DNA from: an uncultured Psychroserpens sp. | Lineage (GTDB): Bacteria > Bacteroidota > Bacteroidia > Flavobacteriales > Flavobacteriaceae | DNA length: 64,000 nucleotides | Direction of reading: 5' to 3' | Assembly (NCBI RefSeq): GCF_947503375.1 | Contig: NZ_CANNDQ010000010.1 | Span: forward strand, 1 to 64,000 | Part shown: positions 1-10,480 of the stretch, piece by piece | Layout of the letters: every line of letters begins with the position of its first letter | Position numbering within the stretch: the first letter of the stretch is position 1 | Translations under genes and position numbers: made by a program | The notes under the pieces: model-generated | The model's database searches: none | Told to the model about the DNA's origin: nothing | Seen by the model: only the letters and a program-made list of their open reading frames with translations

Positions 1-717
1 CTCCCTAATATTGTTACTCAAGAAAGTAGATTCTATTGCCTTAATGACTTCCCACAAACCATTACTTTAACTGGTGGAATCATTGATGACCTACCAAGTA
101 ACTACTACTACCAATGGTCTTCTGGTCAAAATACCGCTGAAATTACAGTCAACCAACCTGGAACCTACACTGTTAGAGTTACCAATACTGATGGTTGCTT
201 TAAAGACAGAACCATAGCTGTTCTTGCTTCTGATATTGCTACTATTACTGATATACAAATCACTGATGCTACCGCTAATAATATTATCTCTGTTTTTGTA
301 GATGGTGAAGGTATTTATGAATATGCATTAGACGATGTCAATGGCCCTTATCAAGAAAGCAATATTTTCCAAAATGTAGACTACGGTTTCCATACTGTAT
401 ACGTAAGAGACATTGAAAACGATTGTGGTATTGTAGATCAACTTGTGTCTGTTATTGGCTTCCCTAAGTTTTTCACACCTAATGGTGATACTTACAATTC
501 GCATTGGAAAGTAAATGGCATCTCCGAACAATTTCAACCCGGTTCCCAAATATTAATCTTTGACCGCTATGGTAAACTAATTGCCGAAGTAGATCCTATT
601 GGTCCTGGATGGGACGGAACTGTTAATGGCTATACTATGCCTGCTAGTGACTATTGGTTTGTAGTAACGCTACAAGACGGTAGAATCTTTAAAAGTCATT
701 TCGCTCTTAAACGTTAA
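1..717 (+). CDS. T9SS type B surface protein, C-terminal end only (5' truncated by window)
   Basis: The reading frame is open from base 1, so only the last 238 residues are visible. They show an Ig-like segment (a YYYQW strand followed by a PGTYTVRVT strand and a Cys), then a second beta domain with a YEYALDD motif, then a type B T9SS sorting domain starting near PKFFTPNGD with FDRYGKL, GWDGTVNG and the final SHFALKR. The sorting domain directs export through the outer membrane by the type IX machinery. The closest relative in the window is the 776-residue protein at 27521, which shares SNYYYEW, the SGEGSYEYA-like strand and GFPKFFTPNGDTYN. The missing N-terminus is therefore probably a choice-of-anchor L domain, by inference. 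No terminator is evident before the next gene, 40 bp downstream. Confidence 0.93.
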   Translation, partial: LPNIVTQESRFYCLNDFPQTITLTGGIIDDLPSNYYYQWSSGQNTAEITVNQPGTYTVRVTNTDGCFKDRTIAVLASDIATITDIQITDATANNIISVFVDGEGIYEYALDDVNGPYQESNIFQNVDYGFHTVYVRDIENDCGIVDQLVSVIGFPKFFTPNGDTYNSHWKVNGISEQFQPGSQILIFDRYGKLIAEVDPIGPGWDGTVNGYTMPASDYWFVVTLQDGRIFKSHFALKR

Positions 718-757
718 AAAATATTTTGTGTAAATTGTACGTTCAAAATCACATACA

Positions 758-2542
758 ATGAGGTTTAGCAAAATTGCAATTCTTTTATTCATTTTCGCTT
801 TTCCATATCCCTCAGTTGGTCAAGATATTTCGCTATTTCAACAGTTCAATGGTAGATATGATTATACTGCTATAGGGAATACAATGAATGTATTAGAAAA
901 TGGCACATTTGTACCATGCAATATATTGACCTCTTCATCGGCAGACCTATCACTTAATAATAATCAAAATATAATTGCAGCATACTTGTATTGGGCAGGT
1001 TCTGGTACTGGAGATCTTGATATTGAAATCAACGGTATTGCCGTATCTGCTAATAGGGTTTTCAGTGATGCTTTGGATGCAAATAGAGTCTTTTTTGCTG
1101 CTTTTGCAGATGTTACATCAATCATCCAAAACCAAGGAAACACGACATACACTATCTCTGAACTAGATCTTACAGGTGTTATCACACCATATTGTCCTAG
1201 TGGAACTAATTTTGCGGGTTGGGCAATAACCGTGATTTATGAAGATGCAAACTTACCATTAAATCAACTTAATGTTTATGATGGTTTGCAAAGTGTTCCT
1301 ACCAACCTTACTGTAACTTTAGACAACCTTAATGTTCTAGATAACGATGGTGCCAAAATTGGTTTTGTGGCATGGGAAGGTGATGCTAGTTTAGCTGTTA
1401 ATGAACAATTAACGATTAATGGAAATGTGATTGGAAACCCTCCATTAAATCCAAGCAACAATGCTTTTAATGGAACGAATAGTTTTACTGGAGCTTCAAA
1501 TTTGTATAATATGGATATTGATGTATATGATATCCAAAATAATATAAATATTGGAGACACTTCAGCATCAATATCACTTACTTCGGGTCAAGATTTTGTG
1601 ATGATCAACAATATCATCACAGTTTTGAATAGTCAATTACCTGATGCAACTATAGTTGTTGATGATTATATTTTAAACTGTGAAAACAGAAGCGTTACGC
1701 TAGATTACACTGTTTTCAATACCAATAGCACAGACCCATTACCTGCTGGAACTCCTATAGCTTTTTATACAGACGGAATACTATTAGATTCTGAAGCCAC
1801 AGAAAATCAAATTCCTATTAATGGTTCTGAGAGTAATACCATAACACTTTCTATTCCTGAAATCATAGGTGATGGCTTTTCAATACTAATAGTTGTTGAT
1901 GATGACGGTAATGGAAATGGTGTAGTTACAGAAACTAATGAAGACAATAATACGTTCGAAATTGATATTGAATTGTTAATTATTCCTCCAGTTACGTTTT
2001 TACCAAGCATATTATCATGTGACGAAGGTTTTAATTCGGCATCATTTGATCTAATTGATATATTAGAATCAAATATTGAGATTGCAATAGAGGAAGTAAC
2101 ATTCTATACATCTCTTACAGATCTTGAAAATGAAACAAACGAAATTCTAGACCCACAGAACTATTCAAATACTGTAGTGCCACAAACCATATATGTAAGA
2201 TTAGATGATACTCCATGTTATTTCATTTATGCTTTTAATCTACTTATCGAAAACTGTCCACCTTACATCCCACAAGGATTTTCACCAAACAACGACAATA
2301 TAAATGATTGGTTTAATATTCAAGGGCTCTATAATATTTTTGAAATGCATGAGTTAAAAATTTTCAACCGTTATGGTACGCTTATTTTTGAAGGAAATAA
2401 TGAAAAGCCTTGGGATGGTTTGGTGAATCGTGGCTTAAATAATCATGGCAAATTAGTTCCTGTTGGCACTTATTATTATGTACTTCATTTTAATGACCCA
2501 AATTATGAATCAAGAATGGGTTGGGTTTATGTAAACTACTAA
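758..2542 (+). CDS. Secreted T9SS type B (gliding-motility-associated C-terminal domain) protein with CARDB-like domain
   Basis: The protein has 594 residues. The N-terminal signal peptide (about 1-21) is hydrophobic and ends before QDISLF. Residues about 25-290 form a beta-rich domain with the strings AYLYWAGSG, FFAAFADVTS and GWAITVIYEDANLPLNQLNVYDG. I have seen this pattern in other Bacteroidota surface proteins but cannot assign it a function. Residues about 300-400 look like a CARDB-type adhesion domain (VTLDYTVFNTNS, then a DDGNGNGVVTETNEDNN loop). A repeat-like segment follows, related to the units in the giant neighbours (NTVVPQTIYVRLDD). The last ~90 residues are a type B sorting domain (GFSPNNDNIND, FNRYGTLIFEG, PVGTYYYVL). 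This C-terminal subtype differs from that of the choice-of-anchor L neighbours, so it may use a different T9SS partner. Function is probably a cell-surface or released adhesin. Confidence 0.85.
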   Translation: MRFSKIAILLFIFAFPYPSVGQDISLFQQFNGRYDYTAIGNTMNVLENGTFVPCNILTSSSADLSLNNNQNIIAAYLYWAGSGTGDLDIEINGIAVSANRVFSDALDANRVFFAAFADVTSIIQNQGNTTYTISELDLTGVITPYCPSGTNFAGWAITVIYEDANLPLNQLNVYDGLQSVPTNLTVTLDNLNVLDNDGAKIGFVAWEGDASLAVNEQLTINGNVIGNPPLNPSNNAFNGTNSFTGASNLYNMDIDVYDIQNNINIGDTSASISLTSGQDFVMINNIITVLNSQLPDATIVVDDYILNCENRSVTLDYTVFNTNSTDPLPAGTPIAFYTDGILLDSEATENQIPINGSESNTITLSIPEIIGDGFSILIVVDDDGNGNGVVTETNEDNNTFEIDIELLIIPPVTFLPSILSCDEGFNSASFDLIDILESNIEIAIEEVTFYTSLTDLENETNEILDPQNYSNTVVPQTIYVRLDDTPCYFIYAFNLLIENCPPYIPQGFSPNNDNINDWFNIQGLYNIFEMHELKIFNRYGTLIFEGNNEKPWDGLVNRGLNNHGKLVPVGTYYYVLHFNDPNYESRMGWVYVNY

Positions 2543-2809
2543 CCATAAATACATTACAAACATCATTTTTAAGTAATTCATTTTACATCCATCTTTATTT
2601 TTATTTTCAAGTATAGTGCCTAAAAGGGCTCGATGAACTGTTTAACATTTGTAAGATATTTCTTAATTTTGTTAAAATTTAAATCCATTCGTCTTATTTT
2701 TTTGTCTTTTAGCACATCAAACTCTAATTTTCTTCTGAATTTAACCGCTTAGCAATCTTCAATCCCTCTTCATAATATTAAATTGTGAGTGGTAACTAAC
2801 CTACTGAGT

Positions 2810-5800
2810 ATGAAAAGATTTTTACACTGCCCCATTTTTATTGTTATAAATCTATTTTACTTTGCCAATGCGCAACAAGTGACTATAAACAATTCGTTTA
2901 ATGCTCAACAACTTGTACAAGATAATCTTGTTGAAGGTTGTGTAGAATTAACTAATATTACATCATCAGTTAATGGCAATATTAACGGTTTTGCTAGTTA
3001 TGGTGATTTTGAAAGAGGAAATTCAGATTTTCCTTTTGAAAATGGTATCGTATTATCAACAGGTAATGTATTTTCGGGCGGAAACGTACCAAATGGACAA
3101 ATTCTAAATGAAGGTGAAACGAATTGGGGAACAGATCCAGATCTTGAAGCTGCTCTTGGCGTATCAAATTTATTGAATGCAACATCCATTGAGTTTGATT
3201 TTATTTCCATAACCAATCAAATTCAGTTTAATTATATTCTAGCCTCAGAAGAGTATTTTGGAAACTTTCCATGTCTTTACTCTGATGGATTTGCCTTTTT
3301 AATAAAACGAGCTGGAACTACAGACCCATATCAAAATATTGCATTGGTTCCTGGTACTACAATTCCAGTAAATACAAGTACTGTACATGACGAGATTGTA
3401 GGGTTTTGTCAAGCTGAGAATCCTGAATATTTTGATGGTTATAATGTAGGTGACACCAACTTTAATGGTCGAACCGAAGTATTAACTGCAACAGCAGTAT
3501 TAATTCCTAATGTTCAATATCATATAAAATTAGTGATTGCAGATCAAACCGATGAAAATTATGATTCTGCAGTATTTATAGAAGGTAAAAGCTTTAATGC
3601 TGTAGTAGATTTAGGTGAAGATATTACAACCTGTGCCAGTGACATTACTCTTGATGCTGATGTACAGAACTCAACAGGAACCTACTCTTGGTACTACAAC
3701 GGTACAGAAATCCTAGGAGAAACCTCTCCAACCCTTAACGTTAGTCAGTCGGGAAATTATACTGTTGTAGTCCAGATTCCTGTATCTGGAACCTTATGTC
3801 CTATAGAAGATAGTGTCAATGTAAGTTTAAGTGCTACACAACCTGCTGATGTAATTATAGATTATGAATTGTGTGATGCCATGAATGCGGATGGTATTGA
3901 ACAATTTGATCTTACTTTTCATGACAATGAAGTCTTGAATGCTGTCCCAAATGGAAGTTACACCATAAGTTATCATTATTCAAACAATGACGCCATAAAT
4001 AACGTCAATCCAATATCTGGACCAATAAATAATACCTCAAACCCACAGACTATTTATGTACGAATCGTTGATGTAGATAATGGATGTTTGGCGTATTCAA
4101 ATTTCGATTTGATCGTCAACCCTTTACCAGTGCTTACTCAGCCCACAGATATAGAACAATGTGATGATGCTGATAGTGATGGTATTACAGCTATAGATTT
4201 AACTCAAAAAGATACTGAGATTATAAATGGACAACCTAATTTAGTAATAAGTTATCATTATACGCAAGCCGATGCAAATTCTGGTAACAATCCAATACCA
4301 TCACCATATGTCAATACAAATCCAGTTGAACAATTATTTGTTCGTGCAATAAATACAGCTACAGGTTGTGTAAGTACGACAACACTTATAATTAGAGTGT
4401 ATCCTAATCCAGATATTAATCTAGACCCTATTTATTTAGATGCTTGTGATCAAGATCAAGATGGTTTTGCTACATTCGACCTGACTTCAATCATTGGTGA
4501 TGTGCTTAATGGCTTAACAGGTGTTACCGTGACTTTTCATGAAACTTATGATGATGCTTTATTGGGCGTTAATGCCATTACTGATCCAGCAAATTATGTA
4601 AATATTGTATTAAATATGCAAACCATCTACATTCGTGTAGAAGATGATGTGTCAGGTTGTTTCACGATAAGACCATTTGAAATACATACTAATTTACTGC
4701 TTACTGGAACAGCTATACAAGATTTTGCACTTTGTGATGTAGATAATGATGGTTCAGAAGCCTTTGATCTCAATTATATAGAAGGTGTTATTGTTAATGG
4801 TTTACCAGGTGTGAGTATTGAATTTTATTTAACTGCTAACGATAGAGATAACAACATCAATCCAATAAATAAAGCGATTCCATTTATACCCTCTACAACG
4901 CCTCAAACACTATATATTACATTAATTAGCGCAGACTGTACTGAAGTATCTGAAATAGAATTATCATTAGATCCAGTTGATAGTTTCACGCCTATTGGAC
5001 CAATAGATTATTGTGATACAGATCAAGATGGATATACAGTTATAGATCTAACAGAATTTAATTCTAACATTACTAACGGTCAATTAGGCTATACAGTAAC
5101 CTATCATGAAACGCAAACTGATGCAGAAAATGGTACAAATCCGTTACCAGATTTTTATACCAATGTAAACAATCCACAAACCATATATGTACGTGTCTCT
5201 TCAGACACAACAAATTGTGGTAGTGTAAACGATTTTGAAATTACAGTAATTCCAGCACCTTTTACAACTACTCCAAATGACATCTATATTTGTGATGATG
5301 ATATGGATGCCGTTTCAACAGTAGACCTCGATGCAGTTGTACCTCAACTGGTTGGTGATCCAACAGACTTGAACATCACTTTTCATACGTCATTACTAAA
5401 CGCTGAAATCAACGCCAATGCCATTCAAAACACAGCAAGTTATATTACTGGTACACAAACATTATATGCAAGAATCGAAAGTGCCATTACTAGCTGTTTC
5501 AGTACTGAAGAATTTACAGTTACAGTAAGTACATTACCTGTTTTATCACAAATCTCTAACTTCAGAAATTGTAATGCAGCGAATAATGGTATCGGCAGTT
5601 TCATTTTTAACACTAAAGACAATGAAATTCTGAATGGACAAAATGACAAAGATGTTCTGTATTTTACATCTCAAACAGATGCTGATAACCGAACAAATAG
5701 CATTGATAAGAACAACCCTTATCAGAATATATCAAATCCGCAAACCATATTTGTTAGAATAGAGAATATTGTAGATGAGAACTGTTTCCTAACATCTTCT

Positions 5801-8800
5801 TTTGAATTAGAGGTTGGTAATACACCTGAATTTAATGTCCCTGATAATATTTTTGTATGTGATGACGTGTCTAATGATGGTCAAGAATTCTTCGATTTAT
5901 CTGCTAAGATTACAGAAATAGAACAAGGTATTCCAGATAATTTAAATATCACATTCCACACCTCTTTAGATGCAGCTCAAAATGACAATGCGCCATTACC
6001 GTTACAATATCTAAATACTTCAAATCCACAACAACTCTATGTAAGAATTGAAAATGGCACCTATTGTTATTCAATTACTGAGTTTGAAGTGAATGTGATT
6101 CAGGTACCTGAAGTGAACGCTACAACAGTAACGCTAACCGAATGTGATGTGGATTATGATGGTATCGTAAATTTTGATCTTACAGAATCGGAGTTTGAGA
6201 TTCTAGATGTGCGTTTAGATAATATCTTTATTAGCTATCATGAATCGTTTGAAGATGCAGAGCAGAATACAAATATCATATCAGACCCTGAAAACTATTT
6301 AAATACATCGAACCCGCAAACGGTATATATCAAAATAAACAATGTTGTATCAAATTGTTATGTCATTATTCCAATTACATTAATTGTGAATTTACCACCT
6401 GAAATCAACGATTTTGGTTCAGTAGAAATATGTGATAATGATACAAATAGCTATAACCTTGGGCAGATTAATTCTATAATTACAGATAATAATATTGATG
6501 TTGTGTTTAGCTACCATGCTACTCTTGCCGACGCTCAAAATGATGTAAATCCATTAAATACAGATTATACTTATATTACTAATAATGACATTATTCATGC
6601 GCGTTTAGAATATGAAACGACACAATGTTTTACTACCTATTCATTTGAATTGATCGTAAATGAAAATCCAATAGCAAATATGCCACCAGATTTACATGAT
6701 TGTGATGACATTTCTAATGATGCCAATGGTGAATTTGACCTTTCAATACAAACACCTATCATTTTAGGAAATCAAAATGCTATTGACTTTACTGTAACCT
6801 ATCATGCAACACAAACTTCTGCAGCAGATGGAACTAACCCTCTTGATGAAGTTATTGATTTAGAACATCAACAACTAATACATGTAAGAGTAGAAAATAA
6901 TACTACTGGTTGTTATTCATTAACATCGTTTGGAATAGTTATTCATCCTTATCCAGTATTGAATGAACCATTAGTAGAGTGTGATATCAATTATGATGAG
7001 ATCACTACTATGGACTTAACTCAAAAAGAAGCGTTGATAGCTGCAAGTACAACAGGTGGTCTCGTATTTACATATTTTGAATCTGAAGCTGACCTTCTTG
7101 ATAATACCAGTGTGATAGCCAACCCTACATTATATACCAATTATGAAAACCCACAAACAATTTTCATTAAGGTATATAATCAAACAGCAGATTGTTTCTC
7201 AATTGTACCTATGGAAGTCATCATTAACCTCCCTCCTGTTTTAAATGATCTAGATACCATTGAAATATGTGATAATAATACAAATAGTTTATTACTATCT
7301 AACATAAGTAACCTGTTGGTCGATGATACAGCTGGAATTCTGTTTAGCTATTTTACAACACTCAATGATGCTCAAAATGACACTAATAGTTTGACCAATA
7401 ACTATACCTACACAAGTAATAGTGATACATTGTTCGTTAAAGTAAAATATGCCGCTACACAATGTGAAATTATTCATGAATTCCAAATCATAGTAAATGA
7501 CAATCCTGTCTTAGATCCACCTCCTAGTCTAGAAATATGTGATGATGCATCTAATGACCAAACAGAAATTATAGATCTGAGTATTCATGACATCAATGTT
7601 TTAGGTAATTTGGATGCGGCAAATTATAACGTAAGTTATTATTATGATGCTGCCTCGGCAATTACTTCTACAAACCCTATAAGTAATGAAATTTCAGTAA
7701 CACATAACCAAACCATCTATGCACGTGCTGAACATAATACATTCTCTTGTTTTGATGTGGTGTCATTTACCATTATTATTCATCCAAAAGTTAATTCTGT
7801 TCCAGAAATCATAGTTTGTGATGAAGATTACGACGGACTTACGAGCTCTAATCTTACCATTTTTGAAGCAGATATGCTAGCTCAAACTACAGGCACTAAT
7901 GTGTTTACATATTTTGAATCTATTGCCGATTTAGAAGATAACTCAAACCAAATAGCTACACCAAACAATTACAGTAACTATGAAAACCCTCAAACTGTTT
8001 ATATTAAAGTAGATAATTTATCAGCTAACTGTTACAGTGTGGTACCATTAGATATCATCGTAAATCTACCTCCTGAAATAAATACCATTTCTGCTGTAGA
8101 AATCTGTGATAATGACACTAATACTATTTTACTAAATGAAGTAACAACGCAACTTGTTGATGATTTAACAGATATATTAGTAAGTTACTATTTAACACAA
8201 ACAGATGCTGAAAATAATACGAACAGTTTAGGAACAAACTATGCCTATACATCATTAAATGAAACCATATATGCAAAAGTTAAATATGCATCTACACAAT
8301 GTGAAATTATTTATCCGTTTGAATTGATTATTAACGAAAACCCAGTATTGAGCACACCTCCAAATATGGAGTTTTGTGATGACGTATCCAACAACCAAAC
8401 CGAAACCATAGATTTGTCTAATCACGATGCTATAGTACTTGACGGGTTAAATGCTTCAGAATATGAAGTAAGCTATCATATTGATAACAGTTCAGCAATA
8501 TCTGGAACCAATGCTTTAGACAATTCAACTAGTGTCATACATGATCAAATTATTTATGCTAGAGTAACCCATATTTCTACTGGTTGCTATAGTGTAACTA
8601 ATTTTGGTATAACGATTCATCCGCATGCATCAGCACTACAAGAACTTGTAGTTTGCGATAATGATTATGATGGCCTTACTACATTTGATCTTACCGTGTT
8701 TGAAGCACAAATGGATCTAGAGTTAACTGGAACAAATTCCTATACCTATTTTGAATCTATTGCTGATCTAGAAGACGATACCAATCAAATTTCAGCACCT

Positions 8801-10153
8801 GAAACATATAATAATTTTCAGAACCCTCAAACCGTATACATCAAAGTGAATAATACATCTGCTAATTGTTATAGTAGTGTTCCATTAGATATTTTTGTAA
8901 ATATTCCACCCATTATCAACGATATCGAAATTGTTGAGATTTGTGATAACAACACCAATAGTATCTTATTAAATGAGGTTACTGCACAATTGATCGATGA
9001 TGATACAGATACGCTTATAAGTTATTACCTATCTGAACAAGACGCTATAAACAATATAAATAGTTTAGGAACAAATTACAACTATCAATCAAATTCAGAG
9101 ATCTTGTATGTAAAGGCAAAATTTGCAACTACTCAATGTGAAATTATTTACCCATTTGAATTAATTATATATGAAAATCCTATAGCCAATGAAGCGCCTA
9201 CTTTAGAAGATTGTGATGATGATCAAGACAATGTCGGTGTCTTTAATTTAGGTGATCAAACCGATTTCGTATTAGGCAATCAAGACCCACAAAACCTTCA
9301 AGTTACATACCATTCAAGTTTTGATGATGCAGACAATGGTCTAAATAACCTCAACGAAATCCATACAGCCGAAAACGAAGATATTATATATGTACGTGTA
9401 GAAAATGTATTTACAGGCTGTTATGCCATCTCAGATTTCTTGATCTTGGTGCATCCACCACGCTCTTTGGCTAATATAGTAGACCAAGTTATTTGTTTAG
9501 AAGATTTACCATTAGTCGTTAGTGCCGAAAGTGGAAACAGTAACGATACTTACTTGTGGTCTACAGGTGAAACTACTCCAGAAATTACAATTACTGAAGT
9601 TGGCACCTATTCTGTTACGATCACTACACCATTTGGTTGTACATCTACAGCTGTTTTTTCAGTCACAGAATCTGAACAAGCAATAATTGAGTTTACTGAG
9701 GTAATAGATTTCTCAGACCCAAATAACGTTACAGTAACGGTTAGTGGTATAGGCGATTATGTATACATTTTAGATGATGGCGAACCTCAAATCTCAAATG
9801 TTTTCACAAACGTTCCTTTAGGGTATCATACAATTACCATAAGAGATGTTAATGGTTGTGCTGAAGTTACTAAAGAGATCTTAGTAATTGATATTCCTAA
9901 ATTTTTTACACCAAACAATGATGGGTATTTCGATACTTGGCACATCGTTGGTGTAGAAACTTTACCTGGAACAATTGTTCATGTTTTTGATAGGTTTGGA
10001 AAACAACTAGATCGCTTAACTGCAGACTCTGATGGTTGGAATGGTACTTATAACGGCAAGTTATTACCTGCTAGTGACTACTGGTTTGTTGCAGATGTAA
10101 AGCGAGACAATATTGAGTTTCAAGTAAAAGGTCACTTTACATTAAGACGATAA
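2810..10153 (+). CDS. Giant choice-of-anchor L adhesin with 20 two-Cys repeat units, T9SS type B sorted (paralogue 1)
   Basis: The ATG at 2810 (MKRFLHCPIF...) starts a good signal peptide ending at NAQQ; an ATG 21 bp upstream is less likely. With this start the first repeat cysteine is residue 355, identical to both giant paralogues. Domains in order: signal peptide; choice-of-anchor L domain (about 30-270, with TSIEFDFIS, FNYILASEEYFGNFPC, SDGFAFLI, HIKLVIADQ); an Ig-like domain (about 275-350); 20 units of about 90 residues (355 to about 2228); an Ig-like domain (CLEDLPLVV to TVTESE); a YVYILDDGEP domain; and a type B sorting domain from about residue 2362 (PKFFTPNNDGYFDTWH to GHFTLRR). Units have the form CDxDxDGxxxFDLT ... 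YHxTxxDAxNxTNPI ... NPQTIYVRVEN ... GCY. Units 9-20 are four copies of a three-unit module. The protein is predicted to be a long surface fibre or adhesin; its ligand is unknown. Confidence 0.9.
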   Translation: MKRFLHCPIFIVINLFYFANAQQVTINNSFNAQQLVQDNLVEGCVELTNITSSVNGNINGFASYGDFERGNSDFPFENGIVLSTGNVFSGGNVPNGQILNEGETNWGTDPDLEAALGVSNLLNATSIEFDFISITNQIQFNYILASEEYFGNFPCLYSDGFAFLIKRAGTTDPYQNIALVPGTTIPVNTSTVHDEIVGFCQAENPEYFDGYNVGDTNFNGRTEVLTATAVLIPNVQYHIKLVIADQTDENYDSAVFIEGKSFNAVVDLGEDITTCASDITLDADVQNSTGTYSWYYNGTEILGETSPTLNVSQSGNYTVVVQIPVSGTLCPIEDSVNVSLSATQPADVIIDYELCDAMNADGIEQFDLTFHDNEVLNAVPNGSYTISYHYSNNDAINNVNPISGPINNTSNPQTIYVRIVDVDNGCLAYSNFDLIVNPLPVLTQPTDIEQCDDADSDGITAIDLTQKDTEIINGQPNLVISYHYTQADANSGNNPIPSPYVNTNPVEQLFVRAINTATGCVSTTTLIIRVYPNPDINLDPIYLDACDQDQDGFATFDLTSIIGDVLNGLTGVTVTFHETYDDALLGVNAITDPANYVNIVLNMQTIYIRVEDDVSGCFTIRPFEIHTNLLLTGTAIQDFALCDVDNDGSEAFDLNYIEGVIVNGLPGVSIEFYLTANDRDNNINPINKAIPFIPSTTPQTLYITLISADCTEVSEIELSLDPVDSFTPIGPIDYCDTDQDGYTVIDLTEFNSNITNGQLGYTVTYHETQTDAENGTNPLPDFYTNVNNPQTIYVRVSSDTTNCGSVNDFEITVIPAPFTTTPNDIYICDDDMDAVSTVDLDAVVPQLVGDPTDLNITFHTSLLNAEINANAIQNTASYITGTQTLYARIESAITSCFSTEEFTVTVSTLPVLSQISNFRNCNAANNGIGSFIFNTKDNEILNGQNDKDVLYFTSQTDADNRTNSIDKNNPYQNISNPQTIFVRIENIVDENCFLTSSFELEVGNTPEFNVPDNIFVCDDVSNDGQEFFDLSAKITEIEQGIPDNLNITFHTSLDAAQNDNAPLPLQYLNTSNPQQLYVRIENGTYCYSITEFEVNVIQVPEVNATTVTLTECDVDYDGIVNFDLTESEFEILDVRLDNIFISYHESFEDAEQNTNIISDPENYLNTSNPQTVYIKINNVVSNCYVIIPITLIVNLPPEINDFGSVEICDNDTNSYNLGQINSIITDNNIDVVFSYHATLADAQNDVNPLNTDYTYITNNDIIHARLEYETTQCFTTYSFELIVNENPIANMPPDLHDCDDISNDANGEFDLSIQTPIILGNQNAIDFTVTYHATQTSAADGTNPLDEVIDLEHQQLIHVRVENNTTGCYSLTSFGIVIHPYPVLNEPLVECDINYDEITTMDLTQKEALIAASTTGGLVFTYFESEADLLDNTSVIANPTLYTNYENPQTIFIKVYNQTADCFSIVPMEVIINLPPVLNDLDTIEICDNNTNSLLLSNISNLLVDDTAGILFSYFTTLNDAQNDTNSLTNNYTYTSNSDTLFVKVKYAATQCEIIHEFQIIVNDNPVLDPPPSLEICDDASNDQTEIIDLSIHDINVLGNLDAANYNVSYYYDAASAITSTNPISNEISVTHNQTIYARAEHNTFSCFDVVSFTIIIHPKVNSVPEIIVCDEDYDGLTSSNLTIFEADMLAQTTGTNVFTYFESIADLEDNSNQIATPNNYSNYENPQTVYIKVDNLSANCYSVVPLDIIVNLPPEINTISAVEICDNDTNTILLNEVTTQLVDDLTDILVSYYLTQTDAENNTNSLGTNYAYTSLNETIYAKVKYASTQCEIIYPFELIINENPVLSTPPNMEFCDDVSNNQTETIDLSNHDAIVLDGLNASEYEVSYHIDNSSAISGTNALDNSTSVIHDQIIYARVTHISTGCYSVTNFGITIHPHASALQELVVCDNDYDGLTTFDLTVFEAQMDLELTGTNSYTYFESIADLEDDTNQISAPETYNNFQNPQTVYIKVNNTSANCYSSVPLDIFVNIPPIINDIEIVEICDNNTNSILLNEVTAQLIDDDTDTLISYYLSEQDAINNINSLGTNYNYQSNSEILYVKAKFATTQCEIIYPFELIIYENPIANEAPTLEDCDDDQDNVGVFNLGDQTDFVLGNQDPQNLQVTYHSSFDDADNGLNNLNEIHTAENEDIIYVRVENVFTGCYAISDFLILVHPPRSLANIVDQVICLEDLPLVVSAESGNSNDTYLWSTGETTPEITITEVGTYSVTITTPFGCTSTAVFSVTESEQAIIEFTEVIDFSDPNNVTVTVSGIGDYVYILDDGEPQISNVFTNVPLGYHTITIRDVNGCAEVTKEILVIDIPKFFTPNNDGYFDTWHIVGVETLPGTIVHVFDRFGKQLDRLTADSDGWNGTYNGKLLPASDYWFVADVKRDNIEFQVKGHFTLRR
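6143..9493 (+). repeat. Four tandem copies of an 837-bp three-unit module in adhesin paralogue 1
   Basis: The first cysteine codons of units 9, 12, 15 and 18 lie at 6143, 6980, 7817 and 8654, each 837 bp apart. The domain after the array (CLEDLP) begins at 9494, so the last copy is 840 bp. Each module holds subunit A (CDxDYDG, ESxxDLEDxxN, NPQTVYIKV), subunit B (CDNxTNS, DAxNxxNSL, TTQCEIIxxFEL) and subunit C (CDDxSND, a Gly-rich turn, then GCYSxxxF). Copies 2-4 are more alike in subunit B than any is to the paralogues, which suggests recent internal duplication or conversion. Confidence 0.9.
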
Positions 10154-10168
10154 AAACTAAACAACAAC

Positions 10169-10210
10169 ATTCAACAGCCTTAAATATTAATTTATTTAAG
10201 GTTGTTGAAT
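10169..10210. terminator. Stem-loop terminator after adhesin paralogue 1
   Basis: Arms at 10169-10185 and 10194-10210 form a 17-bp stem with a single G-U pair around an 8-base AT loop. It lies 16 bp after the stop codon of the giant adhesin gene. The tract after the stem is only moderately T-rich. The remainder of the 327-bp gap to the next start (10211-10480) is AT-rich; I see no credible gene or recognisable promoter in it. Confidence 0.75.
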
Positions 10211-10480
10211 TTAACTAAACTTAATAATAAAAGCCCCTAGCCTATGATTTATGTGATGATCTATTTATTTATTTTTAAGCCAAAAGAACGAAAATTAATC
10301 ATTAAACGTGCTCAAGATATAATGCTTAGCAAAAAGCAAAAATGTTAATATTTTATGTATTTAATCGTAAATATTTGCATTTCATCTAAATCAGTTCTAT
10401 ATTCCCACCAAAATAAGGTCAAAAGCCATAGTCCCAAACCTTCATGAGCATAAATGTGCCATGAACTTAACCGCTTTAGA

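Noticed and set aside
10256..10348. 30-codon frame in the gap between adhesin paralogues 1 and 2
   Set aside because: It has no recognisable sequence, no promoter and no conservation that I can judge; it is likely to be chance in AT-rich DNA.
10430..10460. Minus-strand TGGCAC string near 10455 as a third sigma-54 site
   Set aside because: No TTG element follows at the required spacing, and no minus-strand gene lies downstream.
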